From an uncultured Pelagibacteraceae bacterium (GTDB lineage Bacteria > Pseudomonadota > Alphaproteobacteria > Pelagibacterales > Pelagibacteraceae): a DNA stretch of 64,000 nucleotides. The notes beneath the pieces are model-generated. The model was not told where the DNA came from and did no database searches. It worked only from the letters and a program-made list of their open reading frames with translations. Positions 17,203 through 25,739 of this stretch are shown piece by piece. Both the position numbers and the translations under genes were made by a program. Within the stretch, counting starts at the first letter, position 1; each line of letters starts with the position of its first letter. Location: the NCBI GenBank assembly GCA_902590395.1, contig CACIWQ010000004.1:24376-88375 (forward strand), written 5' to 3'.

Positions 17203-17991
17203 ATGAAGAAAATTTTTATCGTACTTTTATTTATTTTAGCATTTCAAATTAAAACATCAGCTGAATCTTATTATTTTAAAAAATGCAAAATTGATGAAAA
17301 TTATTCAGCAAATTATATTATAGATATAAACAATAAAAAAATTAATAGAACTTTTGTAAATGAAAAAACAAAATCGGTACGCGAAAAAACAGACAATATA
17401 AAAATAGTTAAAAAAGATCAAATTGTTAGTGAAATATTTCAAAGTGGGACTAACCCAAAACTATACCTGCAATATTATTTAAATGTAAAATCAAAAACAG
17501 TATCTATACAAAAATATAACAGAAATGAAAATATTAACTTTTTTGCACCGGATGGTCCTAAATACAGAAGTTTTTGTGCCGATGTTAAAGCAGATTGGGA
17601 TAAGAGCGGAGAGAAAAGTGCTGAAGAAAAAAAACAAGCAGAATTTAAGGCTAAACAAGATAGAAAAAAACTTGAGGAAAAAAAGAACAGAGCAGAAGAG
17701 CTAAGAAAGCAAAAACTCAAAAAAGAAAAAGAAGAAGAAAATAAACATGAAATTTTAATTAGCGGAGAATTATTTGCAGCAAAAAAACCTAAAAAAAGAA
17801 TGGAGTCCGAGGAACAGCTAAAAATTGATTTTAGGAAGAAAGCCTTTGAAATTTGCTCCAATTCTAAAAACTACAAAATATTGGAACAAAATATAAAGGT
17901 AATGGATGTAGGAGAAGTAACTGCATTTCCTAAGAAGGGATTTTTGGCGGCAATTAAATTAGGAATTCAAGGAATTATAAAATGCGAGTAG
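17203..17991 (+). CDS. Exported protein of unknown function with charged coiled-coil segment
   Basis: I do not recognise the family. The 262 residues start with a signal peptide (M-K-K-I-F-I-V-L-L-F-I-L-A-F, cleavage probably after T-S-A near residue 20). Then comes a beta-rich region of about 110 residues with two cysteines, a K/E/A-rich helix from about residue 127 to 185 that should form a coiled coil, and a C-terminal domain with a C-S-N-S-K-N-Y-K-I-L-E motif. Four cysteines remain after cleavage, allowing periplasmic disulfides. It follows the PhyH gene by 11 bases. The opposite strand also lacks stops over the charged region, an effect of composition rather than a second gene. Confidence 0.6.
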   Translation: MKKIFIVLLFILAFQIKTSAESYYFKKCKIDENYSANYIIDINNKKINRTFVNEKTKSVREKTDNIKIVKKDQIVSEIFQSGTNPKLYLQYYLNVKSKTVSIQKYNRNENINFFAPDGPKYRSFCADVKADWDKSGEKSAEEKKQAEFKAKQDRKKLEEKKNRAEELRKQKLKKEKEEENKHEILISGELFAAKKPKKRMESEEQLKIDFRKKAFEICSNSKNYKILEQNIKVMDVGEVTAFPKKGFLAAIKLGIQGIIKCE

Positions 17992-18004
17992 TTTTATTAT
18001 TAAG

Positions 18005-18127
18005 CTAACTAGATAAATTAACTATAAGACCAATTAATCCTATAAAAAATACTCCACCAAATATTGCAGCTAAAGTAATTCCTAATACCAATTTGTCTTT
18101 TTCAGTCATTTTATGATCATCGCTCAT
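18005..18127 (-). CDS. Small single-helix membrane protein (40 aa)
   Basis: A short frame begins M-S-D-D-H-K-M-T-E-K-D-K and continues with one hydrophobic helix rich in G, I, L and F, ending N-L-S-S then TAG. The charged N-terminus and glycine-containing helix look like a genuine small membrane protein rather than chance. It lies 13 bases downstream of the putative sugar O-methyltransferase on the same strand, so it may share that transcript. No function can be given. Coding status is supported only by composition, position and a clean start and stop. Confidence 0.6.
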   Translation of the reverse strand: MSDDHKMTEKDKLVLGITLAAIFGGVFFIGLIGLIVNLSS

Positions 18128-18140
18128 AGCTATACTTATA

Positions 18141-19286
18141 CTAATTTTTAAACTCATATCCTACTTCAAATTGATTAGAAGGGATAATACATCTATCTTT
18201 AAAATGTTCTATCCAGCTATCTTTAATGCAATAATCTGATCTTTTGTGAACAGAATAGTATTTATAGAAAGAGTAGGGAAGTCCTGAATTTTCCCAAACT
18301 CTAAAGTACAAAAAGTCTGAAACCTTTTCAAAGATTTTCATGTAATTTGATATTTGATTTTTTTCCATCTCACATAGACATCCAATAGCTAAAGAAATAT
18401 CAAAAGTTTTTTCTTTAAATAAGTTTATTTGATGAGGGAAAATGAACAAAACATCATTTTTTTCATATATTTTCATCATTTCATGCTTGTCATTAATTTC
18501 AAAAGCCGATGCAATTTTTTTGTTCGGAAAATAATCTGATAAATTTTTTTTTGAAAAAAATACAGCAGGTGGCAAATCGGCTATAACATATTTAACATCC
18601 TTTGATAGAGATAAGACCATGTTTGCAGTTCTTCCATACCCAGCTCCTAGTTCTAAAACATTTAATGGTTTTTTTATTTTTTTTGTTAAAAGCTTTATTT
18701 TTTCGTATTCTAATAATGAAGTTAGCATATATTGAGTAATGATTTTATCTTCTACTTCTAACGAAGGATTGTATTTAAGATATAATTTTTTTTCTATTTC
18801 ATTATAACTTTTAAAAATATTTTTAGATTTAATATTTTCATAAAGAATAAGCAAAACCAAATTGTGATTAATGGATTTAGTTAAAGAAAGTTGAGGATGT
18901 TTTTTAAATAAATTTAAGTTTAACTGAATTTTATCACTAAGTTTTTCACAACTTTTTTCTATTGAATATTCGTCCATAAATGAGTAGCCAGCATAGTCCG
19001 ACCATGAAATTGCATTTAGAGCATCTTCAGATGGAGAGGTTCTGATTATATGATTATAGTGATTCATAATGTTATGTCTCCAGAATTTTGAAGTCCATTT
19101 GTAACTTTCGGATTTAACAAAGAGGTCAGTTATATTTACAATTTCTTGTGGTAAGTTTTTTTTATCTAATTTGTACCAAAATTTTTTTAAATTTTTTCTT
19201 CTTAAGTAAGCATTTTTGAAAGTGCTCCAGACAGATCTGGGTTGGTGAATTTCTGTTTTATTAATATTTAATAATTTAGACAACAT
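18141..19286 (-). CDS. Putative sugar O-methyltransferase
   Basis: The 381-residue protein has a long, mostly helical N-terminal region of about 200 residues and then a SAM-binding Rossmann domain with V-L-E-L-G-A-G-Y-G-R-T-A-N-M near residue 217, followed by Y-V-I-A-D-L-P-P-A. This layout matches the putative sugar O-methyltransferase family found in O-antigen and capsule clusters, which caps or decorates sugars. It is the last clear glycan gene before the ssrA/thyX core region. Its start faces the divergent 19437 gene across about 150 bases that hold no gene. The methylated position and sugar are unknown. Confidence 0.72.
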   Translation of the reverse strand: MLSKLLNINKTEIHQPRSVWSTFKNAYLRRKNLKKFWYKLDKKNLPQEIVNITDLFVKSESYKWTSKFWRHNIMNHYNHIIRTSPSEDALNAISWSDYAGYSFMDEYSIEKSCEKLSDKIQLNLNLFKKHPQLSLTKSINHNLVLLILYENIKSKNIFKSYNEIEKKLYLKYNPSLEVEDKIITQYMLTSLLEYEKIKLLTKKIKKPLNVLELGAGYGRTANMVLSLSKDVKYVIADLPPAVFFSKKNLSDYFPNKKIASAFEINDKHEMMKIYEKNDVLFIFPHQINLFKEKTFDISLAIGCLCEMEKNQISNYMKIFEKVSDFLYFRVWENSGLPYSFYKYYSVHKRSDYCIKDSWIEHFKDRCIIPSNQFEVGYEFKN

Positions 19287-19436
19287 TTTAGTAAGAATTT
19301 AAATTTAAAGATAAAAAATCCAACTTGTTTTTAACCTGAATTACCTGCTGTTTCAATAAAATTAAAATAACAAAAAACTCAATTTTTTACTTTGGCTAGT
19401 TTTGAAGTAAATTATAATATAATATAAAGCAATTGA

Positions 19437-20165
19437 ATGAAAAAAATCATTAAATTATTTATTTTTCTTGCAATACTATTTTCGATTTTTAATAAACAAA
19501 TTGTTTCATATGCCGCCTTACATTTTTTTTCTAAATGGATTGATAGAGAAGTTATAGTAGATAAGTTTAAAATAAATTATACCGACAGTTTAATTGTACT
19601 TGATAAAGTGCAAATAAAAAATTCAAAAGAATTTTACTATAATAATTTTGTGGAAATAGATAAAATAATTTTAAATTATAATTTTAAATCATTATTCACA
19701 AATTTAATTATTATTAATAATTTAATTTTTGAAAACCCTACTTTTTTTCTTGAACTAGTAGAAAAACCTTCAGTAGAACTATCACCTTTCAATACTCAAA
19801 AAATGTATGACGATAATGTTGGGGGTGTTAAAAAGATAGTTAAAACTGGACATGATAAAATTTGGCCTAAAAAAAAAAGAGATGTGAATTTTATAATATC
19901 AGAAGTTAAAATAAACGGCACAAAAGTTTTTTTAAAAACCTTTCTATCTAAAGTTCCTACAGAAATTAAACTTCCAGAAATATTTTATACAAAAGTAGGC
20001 AATGGTGCGACCGACGGCAATTATATGCATCATAAAGATGCTCTTAAGTTAATTTATTATGATCTAATAAAAATAATACCAGATTTAGAATTAAAAAATT
20101 TTTTAAAAAAAATATATAATTATAAAAGCCTATTAGGTGAGCTCAGCGAAAGTGGTGCTTATTAA
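19437..20165 (+). CDS. Membrane-anchored AsmA-like protein
   Basis: The 242 residues start with an uncleaved-looking signal anchor (about residues 5-22) and continue as alternating beta strands such as F-K-I-N-Y-T-D-S-L-I-V-L-D-K-V-Q-I-K-N and I-D-K-I-I-L-N-Y-N. They then have L-I-F-E-N-P-T-F-F-L-E, the pattern of AsmA/TamB/DUF748 repeat proteins that sit in the periplasm and are linked to outer-membrane lipid homeostasis. It is far shorter than AsmA, so it may be only the N-terminal module. It ends just before the minus-strand ssrA gene, with convergent transcription. Assignment is by pattern only. Confidence 0.5.
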   Translation: MKKIIKLFIFLAILFSIFNKQIVSYAALHFFSKWIDREVIVDKFKINYTDSLIVLDKVQIKNSKEFYYNNFVEIDKIILNYNFKSLFTNLIIINNLIFENPTFFLELVEKPSVELSPFNTQKMYDDNVGGVKKIVKTGHDKIWPKKKRDVNFIISEVKINGTKVFLKTFLSKVPTEIKLPEIFYTKVGNGATDGNYMHHKDALKLIYYDLIKIIPDLELKNFLKKIYNYKSLLGELSESGAY

Positions 20166-20169
20166 TTTT

Positions 20170-20429
20170 TCAACAAGGGGCGTTCTGTTGCCCGGTGCCC
20201 CAGACCGCGCTTTCTTAATAAAAATTAAGCAGCGAGAGCAAATTTATCATTTGCAATTATAATTTAGCCCGATAACGACGGAACAATCCCGAACGAAAGA
20301 ATAGCTTTTAGACATCCGTCGAATCTGATTCACCCCCATTAGTTGTATATGGTGGAGGTGGTGGGTAATGCTCCCACGTCCGCAATGTTTATTACGAAAT
20401 TCGTTTATCGTTATAGTTGGAAAACCAAC
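20170..20429 (-). ncRNA. ssrA: tmRNA, circularly permuted two-piece type (alphaproteobacterial)
   Basis: On the minus strand the acceptor piece comes first. It includes the T arm GGACGTGGGAGCATTACCC and ends CACCTCCACCA at 20350. A 12-base spacer (20338-20349) follows, then the coding piece starting GGGGGTGAATCAGATTCGAC at 20337. GGGGGTG and CACCTCC close the alanyl acceptor stem across the break. The tag frame, 20225-20254, encodes ANDKFALAA plus TAA, with the usual hydrophobic ALAA degradation end. A GGGGC/GCCCC helix (20177-20201) lies near the 3' end. A TATTAT box at 20434-20439 fits a promoter. The pieces are expected to be separated by processing. The outer ends are estimates. Confidence 0.93.
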
Positions 20430-20476
20430 ATTTATAATATAAAACTTTATTTTTAAGATTCAATATTATATTAGCC

Positions 20477-21424
20477 ATGACGCTTTCAGATCAACAAAAG
20501 AAAGAAATATTAGAACAACAAAATCAAAAAAATACCACAAAAAGAGTCACATCACCTGAACTTGAAAAAATTCTTTACGAAGCTTTACCAGTTCTCGATC
20601 ATGGATTTGTGAGAGTAGTAGATTATATGGGTGATGATAGTTCTATTGTCCAGGCCGCTAGGGTTTCCTATGGAAAAGGTACAAAAAAAGTTTCAACAGA
20701 TAGTGGTTTGATAAAATATTTAATGAGACATAGGCATAGCACTCCATTTGAAATGTGTGAAATAAAATTTCATGTCAAATTACCAATTTTTGTTGCAAGA
20801 CAATGGATTAGGCACAGAACAGCAAATGTTAATGAATATTCTGCCAGATATTCGATTTTGGACAAAGAATTTTATCTGCCTTCCAAAGAAAACCTTGCGG
20901 CGCAGTCTACAAGCAACAGACAGGGTAGAGGAGATTTAATAAATGGAAAACAAGCAGATAATATTTTAAAAATTTTGAAAAAAGATGCAGAACAAACTTA
21001 TGCAGACTATGAGATTTTGTTAAATGAAAAATATGACGGAAGCACAATCGATAAAAATAATAAAGGTTTGGCTAGAGAATTAGCTAGAATGAATTTGACT
21101 TTAAATACTTATACTCAATGGTATTGGAAAACAGATTTATTAAATTTATTAAATTTTTTATCTTTAAGAGCCGACAGCCATGCCCAATATGAAATAAGGG
21201 CATATGCGGATGTTATGATTGATTCTTTAAAAAGATGGGTGCCTATAACTTTTGATGCTTTTATGGATTATAGGATAGGAGGAATGGAATTATCAGCAAA
21301 AGGCAAAGCGGTAATCGTTAAAATGATGAAAGGACAAAATTGTGATTTTAAATCCTCCAATCTTTCAAAAAGAGAATGGAATGAACTGATGGAGTCTTTC
21401 GGTTTTAAAGAAAAGATTTGCTAA
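20477..21424 (+). CDS. thyX: Flavin-dependent thymidylate synthase
   Basis: ThyX makes dTMP from dUMP using FAD, NADPH and methylene-tetrahydrofolate and replaces ThyA in many streamlined bacteria. The 315-residue protein carries the hallmark R-H-R-x7-S motif as [11 protein letters not shown] near residue 116, then R-E-L-A-R-M-N-L-T and N-L-L-N-F-L-S-L-R. The N-terminal ~30 residues before P-V-L-D-H-G-F-V-R are hydrophilic and probably flexible. It is divergent from ssrA and its last 4 bases overlap the convergent cytidylyltransferase gene. It is intact and of normal alphaproteobacterial length. Confidence 0.96.
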   Translation: MTLSDQQKKEILEQQNQKNTTKRVTSPELEKILYEALPVLDHGFVRVVDYMGDDSSIVQAARVSYGKGTKKVSTDSGLIKYLMRHRHSTPFEMCEIKFHVKLPIFVARQWIRHRTANVNEYSARYSILDKEFYLPSKENLAAQSTSNRQGRGDLINGKQADNILKILKKDAEQTYADYEILLNEKYDGSTIDKNNKGLARELARMNLTLNTYTQWYWKTDLLNLLNFLSLRADSHAQYEIRAYADVMIDSLKRWVPITFDAFMDYRIGGMELSAKGKAVIVKMMKGQNCDFKSSNLSKREWNELMESFGFKEKIC

Positions 21425-21819
21425 ATTAATTTAAAACCACTTCGTGATTTTTTTCTCAATAAACTAGCGCTAACATTTTTTGTTCTCTTTAAAATTTTTA
21501 CATACTTTTTATCAAGTGAATTTTTATTATCCGAGCCGTGTATCATTAGATCAAATTTGTGTTTTTTAAAAAATTTATTGTCTATATTGAAGTTACATTT
21601 TATTACGCCAGAGACATATTTAATTGATGATATAATTTCCTTTCTACTTTTAAAGTTTAACAAAGGGCCATATTTTTTATATTTTTTGATTTCCTTATCT
21701 GAGGTAAGCCCAACGTAAACTTTTCCGTGTGCAGAAGCTTTTTTAAGCAATCTAATATGACCGTGATGTAGAATAGATACAGACATATCTACTAATATTT
21801 TTTTTTTCTTTTTTTTCAT
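21421..21819 (-). CDS. Cytidylyltransferase-like nucleotidyltransferase (HxGH family)
   Basis: The 132 residues form a single small nucleotidyltransferase domain: [16 protein letters not shown] with the H-x-G-H motif at residues 18-21, then V-Y-V-G-L-T-S-D and a late S-A-S-L-L-R-K-K motif close to the family's S/T-S-x-I-x. Members couple CTP to a phospho-alcohol or phosphonate. The style resembles the cytidylyltransferase domain often fused to PEP mutase, but no mutase is present here. It starts at the last base of the class V aminotransferase gene's stop, so the two form a tight pair. Glycerol-3-phosphate or choline-phosphate cytidylyltransferase activity is an alternative. Confidence 0.72.
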   Translation of the reverse strand: MKKKKKKILVDMSVSILHHGHIRLLKKASAHGKVYVGLTSDKEIKKYKKYGPLLNFKSRKEIISSIKYVSGVIKCNFNIDNKFFKKHKFDLMIHGSDNKNSLDKKYVKILKRTKNVSASLLRKKSRSGFKLI

Positions 21820-22802
21820 TATTTAATAGAAATTTTTTTTAATATTTCAGCTTTTGCGGCTTTACCCAAATGCGCTTCACCTAAATGACAAACCACGCTA
21901 CCCGGTAAAGTATTTCTAGCTTTATAAAAAATTACTCTTTTATCTTTCGCTTTTAATTTGCAAGTCGTATACGTACAAAGCAAGGGTTGATTTTTTTTGC
22001 CAAATATTAATTTACTATCAAAAATTTTCATAAATTTATTTTTATTAATCCTAACAGAGTAAGCAAAATTATTATGGTTTGCCAAAATTTTTTCTAATGA
22101 TTGAATGGAGTGATAAGGTCCTGTCATTCTTTTTTGGATATGCGAGTTTATATCTAAATTAAAAGAAGAAACCTCATTTTCAGGATTATGGTTATATGAA
22201 ACAAAACAAGCTCCAGTTAATCCAAATAATCCCTTACAAGAACTAAAAGAAATAACATCAGCTAATTCATGCGACGATTCTAATCCTATTGAAGCAGTTG
22301 CATCTAAAGCCAATTTAGCTTTCACTTTTTTTGAAAATTTTTTAAGTTCTACAATTGGTATTTTTAAACCGCAACTAGTTTCAGTAGGACATGCCCAGAC
22401 CCAATCAAATTTCCCAGAAAAATTCTCTAAATCTTTCCAATGTACTTTTGAGATTTTGCGTATTTTTTTTAAATTTTTTTTAGCATTTAAACACATTTTA
22501 AAAAGTCTATCGGAGTAATAACCTGTAGATACAATTAAAATTTTGCCGTATAAGAAATTTAAGGAAACAACTTCTAAAGCAAAGCTGCCAGAACCCTGCA
22601 TGCGTACCACTTTTTTTTGTCCACTAATTTTTTTTAATTTTGAAAGAACTTTTTCCTCGACTTTTATGTACTCTGAATCATTTCGACCAAAACAAGGACC
22701 AAGACCTGATAAATTTTCTGCCACTAGACTGGAGGGTCCAGCAGTAAACAGAAACTTTTTACTGTTTTTATTACTTACAAAATCTTTTAATTTTTTTTCC
22801 AC
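21819..22802 (-). CDS. Class V aminotransferase (2-aminoethylphosphonate/alanine-glyoxylate type)
   Basis: The 327-residue PLP enzyme starts F-L-F-T-A-G-P-S-S-L, has M-Q-G-S-G-S-F-A-L-E near residue 70, D-A-T-A-S-I-G-L at about 167 and the PLP lysine K190 in S-S-C-K-G-L-F-G. The opening and the G-S-G-S/T-x-A-x-E segment match 2-aminoethylphosphonate-pyruvate and serine/alanine-glyoxylate aminotransferases. The late region G-S-V-V-C-H-L-G-E is atypical. It abuts the cytidylyltransferase gene by a one-base overlap, suggesting joint action on an amino-alcohol or aminophosphonate. The substrate is inferred. The downstream partner makes a generic photorespiratory role less likely. Confidence 0.75.
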   Translation of the reverse strand: MEKKLKDFVSNKNSKKFLFTAGPSSLVAENLSGLGPCFGRNDSEYIKVEEKVLSKLKKISGQKKVVRMQGSGSFALEVVSLNFLYGKILIVSTGYYSDRLFKMCLNAKKNLKKIRKISKVHWKDLENFSGKFDWVWACPTETSCGLKIPIVELKKFSKKVKAKLALDATASIGLESSHELADVISFSSCKGLFGLTGACFVSYNHNPENEVSSFNLDINSHIQKRMTGPYHSIQSLEKILANHNNFAYSVRINKNKFMKIFDSKLIFGKKNQPLLCTYTTCKLKAKDKRVIFYKARNTLPGSVVCHLGEAHLGKAAKAEILKKISIK

Positions 22803-22883
22803 TTAAACTTTTGTTAGTTATTAAATGTTCAATATTTGAACACTATCACTAATTTTATATTTGATCAACATATATATTGATAT

Positions 22884-23720
22884 TCACTTAAAAGATTCTT
22901 TAATTTTTTCAGCCATATTTATAAAAATTTTTGATATTTTGTGATTGGGATTTGATTCTACTAAAGGAACACCAGAGTCTGCTGCAATTCTTAAATCAAT
23001 ATTTATAGGTATTTTACCCCAAAATTTTTTTTGGTATTCTGTAGCAACTTTTTCTACACCTCCTTGTCCAAAAATATTATGTTTTTCTCCATCGTTGCTT
23101 TCAAAAAAACTCATATTGTCTACAAGGCCTAGAACGGGAACGTTTAGTTTATCAAACATCTTGATTCCTCTTTTTACATCCAACAAGGCAATTTCTTGAG
23201 GAGTAGAAATAATTATTGCACCGTCGAGTTTTATTTCTTGTGCAAAAGTCAATTGTGTATCACCAGTGCCTGGAGGCATGTCTACTACTATAAAATCTAA
23301 ATTTTTCCATAAAACTTTTTGTGTAAAAGTTTTGATCGCACTTGTTACCATTGGACCTCTCCAAATCATTGGTGTAGTTTCGTCTACCAAAAATCCTATA
23401 GACATACATTGAATTCCATATTTTTCTATTGGTATTAAATTTTTACCATTATCACTTTTTGGTTTTTCATTTATAGAAATCATTTTTGGTATCGAGGGGC
23501 CATATATATCTGCATCAAGTATGCCTGCTTTAAAGCCTATAGACTTTAAAGATAGTGCCAAGTTTATTGCAAATGTGGATTTGCCAACCCCTCCCTTAGC
23601 GCTTGATACTGCTATAGCATGCTTTGTTCCATTTATTGGATTTTTAATAAATCTTTTTGGAGTCATTTTTTCCTTAAAACCACTGCTTAAATCCTCGGTC
23701 TTTTTGTCCATACCATACAT
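22884..23720 (-). CDS. apbC: Mrp/NBP35 family ATPase (Fe-S cluster carrier)
   Basis: This 278-residue P-loop protein has the deviant Walker A K-G-G-V-G-K-S-T (residues 42-49), D-A-D-I-Y-G-P-S-I-P and V-V-D-M-P-P-G-T-G-D-T. These are hallmarks of Mrp/ApbC proteins that load or carry iron-sulfur clusters. It lacks the N-terminal DUF59 domain found in longer homologues. It also lacks the C-terminal C-P-x-C pair: the expected region reads N-M-S-F-F-E-S-N-D-G. That loss is, as far as I recall, common in alphaproteobacterial members. It is divergent from hflK across about 40 bases, so the gap must hold both promoters. Confidence 0.88.
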   Translation of the reverse strand: MYGMDKKTEDLSSGFKEKMTPKRFIKNPINGTKHAIAVSSAKGGVGKSTFAINLALSLKSIGFKAGILDADIYGPSIPKMISINEKPKSDNGKNLIPIEKYGIQCMSIGFLVDETTPMIWRGPMVTSAIKTFTQKVLWKNLDFIVVDMPPGTGDTQLTFAQEIKLDGAIIISTPQEIALLDVKRGIKMFDKLNVPVLGLVDNMSFFESNDGEKHNIFGQGGVEKVATEYQKKFWGKIPINIDLRIAADSGVPLVESNPNHKISKIFINMAEKIKESFK

Positions 23721-23761
23721 CTTAGCTTGTTTTTATCTGTAAAGTAACTATATAGAGTGTC

Positions 23762-24859
23762 ATGGCAAATGGTAATGATTTTAGAGGTGGAGAAAGTCCT
23801 TGGGGAAAACCCCCTGGAGGAAATGGTTCTGGCCGTGGCGGTCAAAGACCACCAAACATTGATGAAGTTATAGAAAAAATTCAAAAAATAATAAATAAAT
23901 TTATGCCAGGTGGAAAATCTGGAGGAATCAGACCAGTTATATTTGGACTTATTTTATTAATTGTTGTTTGGGCTTTTAGCGGTTTATACAGAGTGTTGCC
24001 AGACGAACAAGGTGTAGTTTTAAGATTTGGAAAATTTGTATCTACAACTCAACCAGGTTTAAATTATCATATTCCTTATCCAGTCGAAACTGTTCTTACT
24101 CCAAAAGTTACAAAAGTGAATAGGATTGATATTGGATTTAGATCAGCAAGTGATTCCGGCAGAACTTCGGGGATAGATGATGTTTCGGAAGAAAGTTTAA
24201 TGTTAACAGGCGATGAAAATATTGTTAACATCGATTTTTCAGTTTTTTGGGTAATTAAAGACGCAGGTAAGTTTTTATTTAAAATACAAAGTCCAGTTGA
24301 AACAGTCAAAGCCGCAGGGGAAACGGCAATGAGAGAAGTTATAGCAAAAAGCAATCTCCAGCCAATATTAACAGCGGGAAGATCTAAAATCGAAATAGAA
24401 GTACAAGATATTATCCAAAGACTTTTGGATGAGTACGAATCTGGAATACAAATTACACAAGTACAAACGCAAAAAGCCGACCCGCCAGATCAGGTAATTG
24501 ATGCTTTTAGAGACGTGCAAGCCGCAAGAGCAGACATGGTACGTTCCAAGAATGAGGCCGAAGCATATGCTAATGATGTAATACCGAGAGCGCGAGGAGA
24601 CGCAGCTAAAATTTTACAAGAAGCTGAAGCTTATAAGAAACAAGTTGTAGCAGCAGCAGAAGGTGAAGCGAGTAGATTTATTGCAATATATAATGAGTAT
24701 GCAAAAGCTAAACAAGTTACACAAGAAAGAATGTATCTTGAAACAATGGAAAAGGTTTTGGCAGATATAGACAAGGTAATCATTGATAGAAAGGCTGGAG
24801 GTGTGGTTCCTTATTTGCCTCTGCCCGAATTATCAAAAAAGAAAGGATCTGACTCATAA
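23762..24859 (+). CDS. hflK: FtsH protease modulator HflK
   Basis: HflK and HflC form a large membrane complex around the FtsH protease and influence membrane-protein quality control. The 365-residue protein begins with a Gly/Asn/Pro-rich cytoplasmic tail, then one membrane helix (about residues 58-76), and a band-7/SPFH domain starting V-L-P-D-E-Q-G-V-V-L-R-F-G. A long A/E-rich helix follows (E-A-E-A-Y-A-N-D-V-I-P). The stop overlaps the hflC start region by one base. It starts the long plus-strand run that continues to about 42.4 kb. It is intact, with a typical glycine-rich N-terminus. Confidence 0.94.
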   Translation: MANGNDFRGGESPWGKPPGGNGSGRGGQRPPNIDEVIEKIQKIINKFMPGGKSGGIRPVIFGLILLIVVWAFSGLYRVLPDEQGVVLRFGKFVSTTQPGLNYHIPYPVETVLTPKVTKVNRIDIGFRSASDSGRTSGIDDVSEESLMLTGDENIVNIDFSVFWVIKDAGKFLFKIQSPVETVKAAGETAMREVIAKSNLQPILTAGRSKIEIEVQDIIQRLLDEYESGIQITQVQTQKADPPDQVIDAFRDVQAARADMVRSKNEAEAYANDVIPRARGDAAKILQEAEAYKKQVVAAAEGEASRFIAIYNEYAKAKQVTQERMYLETMEKVLADIDKVIIDRKAGGVVPYLPLPELSKKKGSDS

Positions 24860-25731
24860 TGAAAATGAATAGATTTTTACTTCCCGTCATGGTTGTTGTG
24901 GGACTTGCTATTTACTTGTCGCTTTTTACAGTAAAGGAAATTAACCAGGCAATAGTATTACAATTTGGTGACCCTAAAAAAATAATTTCTCAACCTGGTC
25001 TTCAGGTCAAAATTCCTTTTATTCAAAATGTCATATTTATAGATCGTAGGATATTAAGTTTAGATCCAGCGCCAGAAGAAGTTATTGCATCAGATCAGAA
25101 AAGATTAATTGTTGATGCTTATGCTAGATTTAAAATTGTAGATCCATTAAAATTTTACATTTCTGTGGGTGACGAAAGAGTAGCAAGATCAAGGTTAGCT
25201 ACCATCATTAATTCAAGATTAAGAGGTGTTTTGGGTAAACAAAGTTTAGCAACTTTATTATCTGAAGATAGATCAAAACAAATGGATATTATCCAGAACG
25301 ACGTTAATGCCGAAGCAGAGAATTTTGGTATAGAAATTATCGACGTAAGAATTAAAAGAGCAGATCTTCCACAAGCAAATAGCGAAGCCATATTTAAAAG
25401 AATGCAAACTGAAAGAGAAAGAGAAGCTAAAGAATTTAGAGCAAAAGGGGCTGAGATGGCAGTTACAATTACATCTACAGCAGATAAAGAAGTTACAGTG
25501 CTGTTAGCAAATGCAAAAAAACAATCAGAGATTATGAAAGGTGAAGGAGACGGACAAAGAAATAAAATATTTGCGACCGCATTTGGTAAAGATCCAGAAT
25601 TTTTTGCTTTCTATAGAGCAATGCAAGCATACGAAAAAGCTTTAATTGGAGGAGACACCTCTTTAATTTTGTCTCCTGATAGTGATTTTTTTAAGTTTTT
25701 TGGTGATACTGGAATTATTAAAAAACAATAG
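24859..25731 (+). CDS. hflC: FtsH protease modulator HflC
   Basis: The 290-residue partner of HflK has an N-terminal signal anchor (about residues 5-22) and an SPFH domain opening with V-K-E-I-N-Q-A-I-V-L-Q-F-G-D-P. Its I-D-V-R-I-K-R-A-D-L-P motif and following R-M-Q-T-E-R-E-R-E-A coil are diagnostic of HflC. It faces the periplasm and assembles with HflK and FtsH. The start codon overlaps the hflK stop (TAATG), so translation is coupled. A DUF2065 gene follows after 8 bases, the usual neighbour in alphaproteobacteria. Confidence 0.95.
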   Translation: MKMNRFLLPVMVVVGLAIYLSLFTVKEINQAIVLQFGDPKKIISQPGLQVKIPFIQNVIFIDRRILSLDPAPEEVIASDQKRLIVDAYARFKIVDPLKFYISVGDERVARSRLATIINSRLRGVLGKQSLATLLSEDRSKQMDIIQNDVNAEAENFGIEIIDVRIKRADLPQANSEAIFKRMQTEREREAKEFRAKGAEMAVTITSTADKEVTVLLANAKKQSEIMKGEGDGQRNKIFATAFGKDPEFFAFYRAMQAYEKALIGGDTSLILSPDSDFFKFFGDTGIIKKQ

Positions 25732-25739
25732 TTAATTTA

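Noticed and set aside
17475..17861. Minus-strand 128-codon frame with S/F/L-rich product
   Set aside because: It is antisense to the K/E-rich coiled-coil region of the exported protein; reversed lysine and glutamate codons give S, F and L, so the open frame follows from composition.
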